This document shows, one piece after another, positions 43,052-50,535 of a DNA stretch of 64,000 nucleotides. The stretch lies in contig NZ_QKTO01000009.1 in the NCBI RefSeq assembly GCF_003234855.1, positions 34,728 through 98,727 on the forward strand, in the 5' to 3' direction. The position numbers and the translations under genes are program-made. A model generated the notes under the pieces. That model was not told the origin of the DNA and ran no database searches. It was given only the letters and a program-made list of their open reading frames with translations. Source of the DNA: Curtobacterium sp. MCBD17_032 (GTDB taxonomy: Bacteria > Actinomycetota > Actinomycetes > Actinomycetales > Microbacteriaceae). How positions within the stretch are numbered: position 1 is the stretch's first letter; the number at the start of each line of letters is the position of its first letter.

Positions 43052-43435
43052 TCAGGACGCAGCGGGACGCGGTGTCCGTCGCCAGGTGAGCAGGGACCGC
43101 CATCGCGGGTTCTCGGTGCCCACGACGGTCACGCACAGGGCGGTGACGACGACGGCCAGCGAGGAGGGCCAGATCGCCCATGCGGCGATGACCGCGCCGA
43201 CGAGGTGCGCCAGGACCGACACGATCGTGACGACGCCGTGCGACGCGATCGGTGCATCGCCTCCCGGCCGGTCACCGGGCGTCGAGAACACGGCGGGCGG
43301 GACGAGCAGCAGGAGCACGGCCCCGATCGCGAGCGGGATCGAGTGCGGCCAGAGTGCCCACGGTACGACCACCCAGGCGACGAGTTCCGCGCCGGCGCGA
43401 AGGCCGCCGCGGACGGGGTCGTGTCCGACGCTCAT
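43052..43435 (-). CDS. Four-helix membrane protein co-translated with a TetR gene
   Basis: A 127-residue protein with four hydrophobic segments (about 15-29, 32-47, 68-86, 89-104) and a basic tail. It carries repeated W-A-L-W/W-A-I-W motifs at the helix ends. The ATG overlaps the preceding tetR stop as ATGA, which makes it the third gene of the hydrolase–tetR operon. Two half-proteins of similar make-up suggest an internal duplication. Function unknown. Confidence 0.76.
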   Translation of the reverse strand: MSVGHDPVRGGLRAGAELVAWVVVPWALWPHSIPLAIGAVLLLLVPPAVFSTPGDRPGGDAPIASHGVVTIVSVLAHLVGAVIAAWAIWPSSLAVVVTALCVTVVGTENPRWRSLLTWRRTPRPAAS

Positions 43436-44001
43436 CGTGGGCCGGCGCGCAGGCCGCGATCGAGGAAGTCGATCAACCAGGCGAAGCTTTCGTCGACGTC
43501 GGTCCCCATCTGGAATCCGCCCGACACCTCGAGCGTCGCGAAGCCGTGCAGCACGCTCCGGAGCATCCGGAGCGCGTGGACCTCGTCCGCCGGGTCGAGC
43601 CCGTAGTCGCGGAGGACCGCGGAGAACGACGACAGCGTCCGGTCGAGCGCGAGGGTGAGCGGGTCGTCGGCGTCCGCGGGACGGGCGCCGGTCGTGGCCG
43701 CGTAGCGACCGGGGTGCTCACGCACGTACCGGCGGACCGCACCGGCGGCGGCGGCCAGGGCGTCCCTCCCGGCCCGCCCCTGCGTCGCGTCCCGCAGCGC
43801 TTCGCTGAGTTCCGCGACCGCGACGACCGCGATCCGTCGGGTGAGGTCGGTGAGACCGTCGACGTGCTTGTAGAGCGACGGCGCCTTGACGCCGAGCCGT
43901 TCTGCGACGGTGCTCATGCTCACCTGCGCGAGCCCGTTCTCGTCGGCGAGCGCGGCGGCGGCCTCGGTGACGACCGTCGCGTCGAGTCCGGCCCTAGGCA
44001 C
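43432..44001 (-). CDS. TetR family transcriptional regulator
   Basis: A 189-residue regulator. The helix-turn-helix is VSMSTVAERLGVKAPSLYKHV (about 27-47), followed by a TetR_C/WHG-type ligand domain in which RRYVREHPGRYA and LHGFATLEVSGGF are recognisable. The start GTG 44001 overlaps the end of the hydrolase gene by eight bases, so hydrolase, regulator and membrane protein form one unit. The dyad in front of the operon (44866-44902) is its likely operator, so it would repress its own operon until a ligand, perhaps the hydrolase substrate, appears. Confidence 0.89.
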   Translation of the reverse strand: MPRAGLDATVVTEAAAALADENGLAQVSMSTVAERLGVKAPSLYKHVDGLTDLTRRIAVVAVAELSEALRDATQGRAGRDALAAAAGAVRRYVREHPGRYAATTGARPADADDPLTLALDRTLSSFSAVLRDYGLDPADEVHALRMLRSVLHGFATLEVSGGFQMGTDVDESFAWLIDFLDRGLRAGPR

Positions 44002-44854
44002 GATCGTCCCCGATCGGCATCGCGGCGAGGGTGCGGCGGAGGAACGGGAGCAGGAGCGCCAGGACCTCGGCCGGGGTCTCGGTGTGCGGGTAGTGCCCGG
44101 CTCCCTCGATCACGGCGAGCTCGCCGAGTCCGGTCGGCAGGTCGGCGAGGACCCGACGACCCTCCGCCACGGGGTCGGCCCAGTCCGGGTCGGCGCTGCC
44201 CTCGACGACGAGGACCGGGCACCGGAGGTCGGCGAGCCGCGCGCCGGCGTCGGCGGGCGAGGTCTTCGTCATGGCGCGGAGGACAGCCATGCGCTCGGGC
44301 TGTCGGAGAGCGTCCTCGATGCGACGACGCTCCGCCGTCCAGTCCTTGGGCTTGGTGGGCACGGCGATGTCGAGGTAGGCGAGCCAGCCGGTCAGGCTCC
44401 CCGTCGTCATCACCTTGGCGAGCTGGACGGTCCCGGACCGGTGCTGGTTCCGGTTGCGGAGGAAGCCGCCGAGGTCGAACGACTGCGCGCGGGTGAAGGG
44501 GGCGAGCTCGACGATGCCGGCGATGACGTCGGGTGCGTCCGCGGCCGCGATGGTCGCGGCACCGCCGCTGATCGACTGCCCGACGATGACGGCGGGGCCA
44601 CCGAGGTGCCGCACGACGGCCACGAGGTCCGCGGCGATGTCGCCGCGCTCGTAACCGGACCAACCGGTGCTCGAGTCCCCGCAGCCGCGGATGTCGACGT
44701 TCGCGACCCGGTGGCCGGCGGCGACGAGCTCCGGGACGAGGAACCGGTACGAGTGGCGGCTGTCACCCATGCCGTGGGCGAGGACGACGAGCGGACCGGT
44801 GCCGCTGACGTCGACGGCGATGGTGCCGCCGTCGAGTTCGATGTGTTCGAGCAT
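43994..44854 (-). CDS. Alpha/beta hydrolase
   Basis: A 286-residue hydrolase. The oxyanion region is LAHGMGDSRHSYR (about 25-37). The nucleophile elbow is VGQSISGG, with Ser94 and a serine where the last glycine of GxSxG is usual. The acid is probably in EGSADPDW and the histidine in GAGHYPHTETP. Epoxide hydrolases, haloperoxidase-like enzymes and C–C hydrolases share these features; the substrate is not defined. AGGAGG stands seven bases before ATG 44854. First gene of the TetR-controlled operon. Confidence 0.9.
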   Translation of the reverse strand: MLEHIELDGGTIAVDVSGTGPLVVLAHGMGDSRHSYRFLVPELVAAGHRVANVDIRGCGDSSTGWSGYERGDIAADLVAVVRHLGGPAVIVGQSISGGAATIAAADAPDVIAGIVELAPFTRAQSFDLGGFLRNRNQHRSGTVQLAKVMTTGSLTGWLAYLDIAVPTKPKDWTAERRRIEDALRQPERMAVLRAMTKTSPADAGARLADLRCPVLVVEGSADPDWADPVAEGRRVLADLPTGLGELAVIEGAGHYPHTETPAEVLALLLPFLRRTLAAMPIGDDRA

Positions 44855-44865
44855 GAGCGCCTCCT

Positions 44866-44913
44866 GGCTACGAGTGTTAGCTACAAGCTAATACCCGTAG
44901 CCGGAAGTGTCAA
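44866..44913 (-). promoter_or_regulatory. TTGACA promoter with a nested dyad operator
   Basis: On the minus strand a perfect −35 TTGACA (44913-44908) is 17 bases from a −10-like TAGCTT. Over the −10 lies TTAGCT-ACA-AGCTAA (44877-44891). Outside it, sharing the same centre at 44884, is GGCTACG/CGTAGCC (44866-44872, 44896-44902). Two concentric dyads suggest binding of two TetR dimers or one extended site. It is the only consensus −35 of this quality noticed in the window. Confidence 0.68.
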
Positions 44914-44923
44914 CGAGTTGCTC

Positions 44924-45637
44924 TCAGTGAGGAAGGTCGCTCCCCCCGACGTCGACGCGCCGGATGAGTGGTCGGACCTCGACGAGCGCCGGATCGACGT
45001 CCCGCAGCACGGCCGCCACCTCCGGAGTGACGACACTGACCATGACCGTCAGACGGAGCTGGTGATCGGATGTGTGTTCCTCCTCGAACGACAGGAGCAG
45101 TTCGTCCGGCAACGCGAGGATGGCCCTGCGGGCGGAGGAGACCGCAGGGCTCGACCACCGGGAGGGCGTGAAGCGGATGACCCCCGAGAACACCGCTGCC
45201 AGACGGAGCCGGACCTGCCGTTCGGCACTCCCGGTGACCCACAGGACTCCCGAGCCGCTGTCCACCCACCATGAGACGACGACGCCACCCTGTACCAGGT
45301 CCAGCAGCACCGGAGTGAGGTCCGCCTGGGGACCGCTCGGCGGCTCCGCCGATGCCGTCGCCCGGGCAGGCGGAGCCTCAGAGGCAGGGAGGGGAGCCAG
45401 CACAGCGTCCACGACCGTTCCGTCCCGCCACCGACCCGCAATGCGGACCGCGGTCTGGTCAGCGAGCGTCTGACCGACCTTCGGACGGAGGCGGACGGAC
45501 ATCGGGACCGATCCGTCGGGCCGAGCGGAGGCAGCGTCGACGGACAGACCGAGGAACCAGGCATCCCCAACAGCAGAAAGCACACCAAAGGCTTCGACGT
45601 GGTCGCCGGAGTGCACTACCTGTCCGTCGATGATCAT
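44924..45637 (-). CDS. Hypothetical soluble protein, second gene of an exported-protein pair
   Basis: A 237-residue protein without signal peptide, membrane helix or cysteine. Two halves (about 1-80 and 110-230) of alternating β-type residues are joined by a Pro/Ala/Ser-rich linker (about 80-108). Trp-rich stretches (VVVSWWVDSGSGVLW) recall carbohydrate- or PilZ-like β-folds, but nothing is recognisable. ATG 45637 is chosen over GTG 45643 because it overlaps the stop of the exported-protein gene as ATGA. No function is claimed. Confidence 0.7.
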   Translation of the reverse strand: MIIDGQVVHSGDHVEAFGVLSAVGDAWFLGLSVDAASARPDGSVPMSVRLRPKVGQTLADQTAVRIAGRWRDGTVVDAVLAPLPASEAPPARATASAEPPSGPQADLTPVLLDLVQGGVVVSWWVDSGSGVLWVTGSAERQVRLRLAAVFSGVIRFTPSRWSSPAVSSARRAILALPDELLLSFEEEHTSDHQLRLTVMVSVVTPEVAAVLRDVDPALVEVRPLIRRVDVGGSDLPH

Positions 45638-46017
45638 CCACACCGTGACGCCGTTGCTCCGAAGCCGTCTCGGTCGCGACGCGCCCCACCTTCTGCTGCG
45701 GCGCGGACGCCGTTCGTGGCCACCTCGACGAGCCAGTAGTACCTGACCGGGCACTGGTTGTAGGTGTACCTGCTGCAGCGCCAGTGCCGGATGTCCGGAC
45801 GCTTCGCCTTGAGGTAGGTCATGCGACGGCTGCAGTTGGCGGCTGATGTGATGCGGGACCCGTCGTACGGCGACCACACGAGGACCTTCGCAGCAGGGGG
45901 CGTGTCCGTCAGCGGGCCATTGATCGTGGCACCCGGCACAGGCGCCGCGCCGAACGTCGCCATCATCACGATCGCCGCCGCGATGATGGTCGTTGCCTTC
46001 CTGATTCCCGACCGCAT
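45634..46017 (-). CDS. Small exported Cys-containing protein, hypothetical
   Basis: A 127-residue protein with a clear signal peptide (basic head, hydrophobic run to about residue 22, AAPVPGA near 29). The mature part is rich in Arg and Tyr and has four cysteines: in ANCSRR, HWRCSRYTYNQCPVRYYW and the C-terminal RCG. The DsbA/VKOR pair of this genome could oxidise them. AGGAGA stands six bases before ATG 46017, and TAGATT (46066-46061) is a fair −10. Co-translated with the next unrecognised gene. The family is unknown. Confidence 0.72.
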   Translation of the reverse strand: MRSGIRKATTIIAAAIVMMATFGAAPVPGATINGPLTDTPPAAKVLVWSPYDGSRITSAANCSRRMTYLKAKRPDIRHWRCSRYTYNQCPVRYYWLVEVATNGVRAAAEGGARRDRDGFGATASRCG

Positions 46018-46115
46018 GGTTCTCCTTCCTCGCCGGAGCCGGCACGTTGCCGACGGCGGGAATCTACGGCCGGTACCGCCCCGGTAGGAATCGCACGCTC
46101 TTGGTCGATGCCCGG

Positions 46116-49100
46116 TCAGGGCGCACTCCCGTCGGCGGCGACGAGCTGCAGCTGCGTCAGGGTGACGGGCGTCACGGCCTCGAACGAGAGCGTCCCCGCC
46201 CTGACCCCGCCGGCGAACGGGAAGACCCGCGTCTGGCCGGCCCACACGAACTCCTCGTCCTGCGCGTCCAACTGATGGACCACGCGATCGTCGGCGTCCC
46301 GCAGGGTGATCCGCCACGACGACCGTCCGGCCTCGGCCGCCGTCACCGTGACGAGCGAGGTCGCCGCGACCGTGACCGGCACCACGACGGACTCCCCCAC
46401 GCCGAGCGCCACCCGGGTCAGCCCGGTGTCGTCGGTCAGCGGCGACGCATCCACGGGCAGGACGTCGTCCGGGGTGTCCCGGTACCCGTGCTGCTCGGAC
46501 GCCGAGGCCGGGCGCGTGTCCGCAGCCCACCCGACCGGCGTCTCCGACAGTGCGACGACGATCCGCGACGCCCCGACCACGACCGCATGCGGGATGCTGA
46601 TCGACCCCCACGGCTCGTCGTCGACCGTGACGGCGCCGATGAACCGGCCGGTACCGGTGGTCTCGATGACGGTGGGCGAACCACTCCCCGGCGGACGCAG
46701 CACCGTCCGCCGGACCGCCGGCGGCACGAGCACGTAGGTGCCGGTCGACGGTGCCAGCGGGTAGAGGCCGACCGTCGCGAAGACGTACCAGGCGCTCATC
46801 TCGCCGTTGTCCTCGTCGCCGGGGTACCCCTGGCCGAGGTCGGAGCCGACGAACAGCCGGTCGAGGCACTCCCGGACGATGCGGTGCGCGTCGTCGTGTC
46901 GGCCGGCGAACATGGGGAAGAACGGGATGTGGTGCGCGGGCTGGTTCGACAGTCCGAGCATGCCCATCCGGATGTCGCGGGCCTCGGTCATCTCGTGGAT
47001 CGCGAACCCGTACGACCCGGAGCGGTCGGTGGCACCGGTCTCGCGGCGCTCGGAGAAGCGGGCGAAGGCCTCGTCGAACGCGGCCGGTCCACCGTGCAGG
47101 TCGACGACCCCGGCACCGTCGTGCGGCGCGGTGAACATCGTGCCCCAGGCGTTCGTCTCGGTGTAGTCGCTCCCCCACACGTCGGGGTCGAAGTCCCCGC
47201 GCCAGCCGCCGTCGGGCGTCCGGCCGATGAAGAACCCGCGCTCCCGGTCGAAGACGTTCCGGTACTGCAGGGACCGACGGGCGAACCACTCGTGCTCGGC
47301 CCGGTACCGCGCCTCGGCGGCCGCCTCGCCGTCGGCCGCGGCGCGCGCCGCCAGGGTCCGCGCCAGGACGGCGACACCCCAGTCGTTGATGGCCGCGTCG
47401 AGCGTCCACGACATCCCCTCGCCGGTCGCCGTGTCGACGTACCCGCGGAACAGGCCCGGGAGGCTCCCCTTCCGTCCCACCCGCCGGTCCCGCGCCGGGA
47501 CGGTCGCGTTCCGCAGCGCCGACCGGTAGGCATGCTCGACGTCGAACCCGTCGACGCCCTTCGCGACGAGGTCGGCGAAGACCGTGTCGCTCGTGGTGCC
47601 GGTCATGACGTCCTCGGCGCCGGGGGCACTCCAGCGCGGGGTCCAGCCGCCGTCGGCGAAGTGTCCGACGACGCCCTCGGCGAGGTCGGCCGCCGTGTCC
47701 GGGGTGAGGAGCGCGAGGAGTGGCCAGGCCGTGCGGTAGGTGTCCCAGAACCCGTTCGTGGTGGTGAGCGGGCCGTCGACGACCTCGGGGCCGGGCTCGT
47801 CGCGGATCGGCTCGGACAGGACGTCGCCGTACGGGGAACGGTGGCGTGGTGTCCCGTCCAAGGCGGTCTCCCCCGCGCGCGTCGGGTAGAGGAACGCCCG
47901 GTACAGCCCGGAGTACACCGAGACGAGCTGGTCCTCGGTGGCACCCTCGACCTGGAGCACGTCGAGTTCGGCGACCCACCGGTCCTCGGCGTGCTCGCGC
48001 ATCGCGGTGAAGTCGCCCGCTGCACGCAGGTTCGCGACGGCGTCCTCGGCGGAGACGGTGGAGATACCGAGCAGCACGTCGGTGTCCCCGGTGACCTCGA
48101 CCCAGCCGCGGAGCTCCCCGTCGACGACCGTGGTGTGCTCCGCGACCGCGTTCGCGATCCGGAGGTGGACGTGGTGCGGCGGGGTCTCGGGGCGGTCGTC
48201 GAGCAGGGCGTCGACGACCACCGCGCCGTCCTCGAGCCGGACCGAACACGAGCGGAGCACTCCGTGGTGGTCGAGCACGACGCTCCGGGTGCCGGTGAAG
48301 CGCCACGCCAGGGCGAACTCACCCGCGGTCATCTCGGCGGTGACGCCCTCGTCGAGGGCGACCCGGTAGCGGTGCGGGCCGTCGAGCTCGTCGACGTGGT
48401 CGAACCCGAGCGCGCGGGCGGTCCGGTCGACGTCGGGCGCGGCGAGCGGGGAGGGCATGACCTGGAACACCCCGCGGTCGGCCATCCACGGCGAGGGCAG
48501 GTGGCTCGTCGCGAACGCCTGGATCGCGGGCCGGTTGTCGCTCGGCCGGTTGTGCTCCTGGTAGGCGTACGGCCACCGGTTGTCGGACGCGTTCGTCATC
48601 GGCAGCCCGAACACGCCCCCGTGCGGGAGTCCGACGAGCGGGGCGTTGTTCCCGCGCGAGAACGTACCCGACGAGTGCGTACCGCGGGTCGTGCGGACGT
48701 GGTCGAGTGGGCGACCGCCGGGAGGCACGGCACCGGTCCTGAGACCGGCCGGCTCGATCCGCACGTCGTCCAGCCAGCCGCGTACGGCGCGGGTCGGCGT
48801 GTCCGCCCTCCCGTGGCCGGCCGGCGGGTCGGCGTCCGGCGCGGTGTCAGAGGCGACCGGAACCGACTCGCCGAGGGCCGCGGCGGGCGCGTCCGCCCTC
48901 GGGCTGAGCCCGTCGTCGGCGGTGAACCGATCTGCCCGGCCGAGCCGGGCCTCCAGGCGGTCCACCACTCTGCCGGCGTGCGTCGACAGGTCGACCGCGC
49001 GCCGGTTCCACTGGTCGACCCACTGCTTGCGCGCGTCGTCCTGCGCGGCCGGAGTGACGGCGTCCCCGTACTGGTCGCGAGCGCCGCCGTCGCTGAGTCG

Positions 49101-49418
49101 GGTGCCGTCGGTGAAGACGATGTCGAGTGCGAAAGCCGTGGCGGCCCAGAACCCGTCGAGGTCGTCGACGGCCGGTTCGGTCTGCCCCTCGGGGAGGGAC
49201 CGCTCCGGGAACCAGACCCAGGTCAGGACGTCGGTGGGACCGACCTCCCGCCCGGCGGACCCGGGGAGGACCTGCACGGTGCCCCTCGGGTCGGTCTGTT
49301 CGATCAGGGTGGCCTCCTGCGAGACGAACCCGACCCCGTTCCGGGCCGCGACCGCGGTCACGGGACCGGTGCTCGTCGGGCTGTCAGTGGTCGGGCCACC
49401 ACGGCGCACGTCACTCAT
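46116..49418 (-). CDS. Glycoside hydrolase family 92 α-mannosidase
   Basis: A 1100-residue enzyme, longer than the usual ~750. Residues about 1-230 and the last ~170 look like β-sandwich additions around the GH92 core. Core landmarks are TTTNGFWDTYRTAWPLLALL, VGRKGSLPGLFRGYVDTATG and the C-terminal QGYPGDEDNGEMSAWYVF block with the catalytic acidic residues. GH92 enzymes are calcium-dependent exo-α-mannosidases that act mostly on α-1,2 links of high-mannose glycans. No signal peptide is visible, so it should act inside on imported sugars. AGGAGG overlaps the stop of the GH18 gene, 15 bases before ATG 49418. Last gene of the glycan operon. Confidence 0.92.
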   Translation of the reverse strand: MSDVRRGGPTTDSPTSTGPVTAVAARNGVGFVSQEATLIEQTDPRGTVQVLPGSAGREVGPTDVLTWVWFPERSLPEGQTEPAVDDLDGFWAATAFALDIVFTDGTRLSDGGARDQYGDAVTPAAQDDARKQWVDQWNRRAVDLSTHAGRVVDRLEARLGRADRFTADDGLSPRADAPAAALGESVPVASDTAPDADPPAGHGRADTPTRAVRGWLDDVRIEPAGLRTGAVPPGGRPLDHVRTTRGTHSSGTFSRGNNAPLVGLPHGGVFGLPMTNASDNRWPYAYQEHNRPSDNRPAIQAFATSHLPSPWMADRGVFQVMPSPLAAPDVDRTARALGFDHVDELDGPHRYRVALDEGVTAEMTAGEFALAWRFTGTRSVVLDHHGVLRSCSVRLEDGAVVVDALLDDRPETPPHHVHLRIANAVAEHTTVVDGELRGWVEVTGDTDVLLGISTVSAEDAVANLRAAGDFTAMREHAEDRWVAELDVLQVEGATEDQLVSVYSGLYRAFLYPTRAGETALDGTPRHRSPYGDVLSEPIRDEPGPEVVDGPLTTTNGFWDTYRTAWPLLALLTPDTAADLAEGVVGHFADGGWTPRWSAPGAEDVMTGTTSDTVFADLVAKGVDGFDVEHAYRSALRNATVPARDRRVGRKGSLPGLFRGYVDTATGEGMSWTLDAAINDWGVAVLARTLAARAAADGEAAAEARYRAEHEWFARRSLQYRNVFDRERGFFIGRTPDGGWRGDFDPDVWGSDYTETNAWGTMFTAPHDGAGVVDLHGGPAAFDEAFARFSERRETGATDRSGSYGFAIHEMTEARDIRMGMLGLSNQPAHHIPFFPMFAGRHDDAHRIVRECLDRLFVGSDLGQGYPGDEDNGEMSAWYVFATVGLYPLAPSTGTYVLVPPAVRRTVLRPPGSGSPTVIETTGTGRFIGAVTVDDEPWGSISIPHAVVVGASRIVVALSETPVGWAADTRPASASEQHGYRDTPDDVLPVDASPLTDDTGLTRVALGVGESVVVPVTVAATSLVTVTAAEAGRSSWRITLRDADDRVVHQLDAQDEEFVWAGQTRVFPFAGGVRAGTLSFEAVTPVTLTQLQLVAADGSAP

Positions 49419-49433
49419 GGATGGATCGTCCTC

Positions 49434-50411
49434 CTACTGGTAGACGGCCGACTGGCCGTAGAGCACCTTCGTGAACTGCGACACGTACGGGCTGACGTCG
49501 CCGTCCGGCAGGTTGTACGTCATGAAGACGCCGTACCCGTCGGCCTTGGTGCGCTGTGCGAGCGTGACGGCCAGGTCCACCGGGGTGTTCTGGATGTCGA
49601 CCGCCGCGGCCGAGAGCTTCGACTTCGGCACGCCGGGGATGCTCGGCGCCGTGTAGGTGCCGTAGTAGGGGTTCCAGGCGTAGTCGAGCTTCTTGCCGAT
49701 CGACGGCTTCTCGTGCTGCAGGGACGTCGACGACGGGCCGATGTCGTAGAACGAGATGATCTTGCCCGGCATGTCCGCCCGGAGCGCCGAGATGAGCCAC
49801 CCGATCGACTGGTCGTTCGGCTGCGGCGTGCCGTCCACGCCGTAGTCCGAGTACTCGTCGTCGAGGTCGACGCCGTCGAGCCCGTACTTCTCCACCGTCG
49901 CCGACACCTGCGCCGCGAAGTCCCGCGCGTCCGCCTTCGACGTGAAGTTGGCCAGGCCCGTGCCCTTGTGGTTGCCGAGCACGGAGAGCGTCACCTTGAT
50001 GCCCTTGGCCTGGAGCGGCCGGATCTGCGTGGCCGCCTGGTCGAGCGTGCGCTGCACGTTCTCGTTGGCGTACAGGACCGCGTCGCCGTCCGCGTCGCGG
50101 TTGATGTTCGCGGCGAAGATGATCGCCACGTCGAAGGCGTTCGCGCCGTTCTCGAGCGTGTAGCGGCCGACGTTCCGGAGTTCGTCGTTGTTCACCTCGA
50201 CGTACGCGATGCTCGTCGGTCCGGACTTCGTCGGGGCGGCGTGCCCCGGCCGCCCGTGGCCGTGCCCGTTGCCGTGTCCGTGTCCGTGTCCGTGGCCCTG
50301 CGATGCCGCTGCCGGCCCGCCCGGTGCTGCCGACGCGGCTGCGGGCACCATCGGTGCGGCCACCATGGCGGCGAGCGCCGCCACGATCCCGATCTTCATG
50401 GTCTTCTGCAT
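49434..50411 (-). CDS. Secreted GH18 endo-β-N-acetylglucosaminidase (EndoH-like)
   Basis: A 325-residue secreted enzyme: a signal peptide (about 1-29), then an unusual His/Gly tract (about 39-57, alternating G and H), then a GH18 barrel. The catalytic motif is LDGVDLDDEYSDYG (about 178-191), with the acid/base Glu186 in DxxDxDxE. The EndoH/EndoF-type sequence VDLDDE separates it from chitinases. Such enzymes cut between the two GlcNAc residues of N-glycans, preferring high-mannose forms. It is the only secreted hydrolase of the locus and would release the glycan for import. AGGAG stands five bases before ATG 50411. Confidence 0.92.
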   Translation of the reverse strand: MQKTMKIGIVAALAAMVAAPMVPAAASAAPGGPAAASQGHGHGHGHGNGHGHGRPGHAAPTKSGPTSIAYVEVNNDELRNVGRYTLENGANAFDVAIIFAANINRDADGDAVLYANENVQRTLDQAATQIRPLQAKGIKVTLSVLGNHKGTGLANFTSKADARDFAAQVSATVEKYGLDGVDLDDEYSDYGVDGTPQPNDQSIGWLISALRADMPGKIISFYDIGPSSTSLQHEKPSIGKKLDYAWNPYYGTYTAPSIPGVPKSKLSAAAVDIQNTPVDLAVTLAQRTKADGYGVFMTYNLPDGDVSPYVSQFTKVLYGQSAVYQ

Positions 50412-50460
50412 GACACTCCTCTTCGAGTGGTGTCCGCGGCGACGAGGTGCCGCCGCGGGC

Positions 50461-50517
50461 CCACGACCGATCGGCCGTGGGACCCGCCGCCGGGACACCC
50501 GAAGTCCCGGCGGCGGG
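50461..50517. promoter_or_regulatory. Two hairpins between the GH38 and GH18 genes
   Basis: Bases 50483-50496 pair with 50504-50517 as a 14-bp stem with a seven-base loop, terminator-like for the GH38 transcript. Next to it is a 20-base imperfect dyad (50461-50480, one mismatched pair) centred on CCGATCGG. Together they may reduce or reset expression of the last two genes. Confidence 0.5.
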
Positions 50518-50535
50518 GGTCTGAGTGCACCGCCG

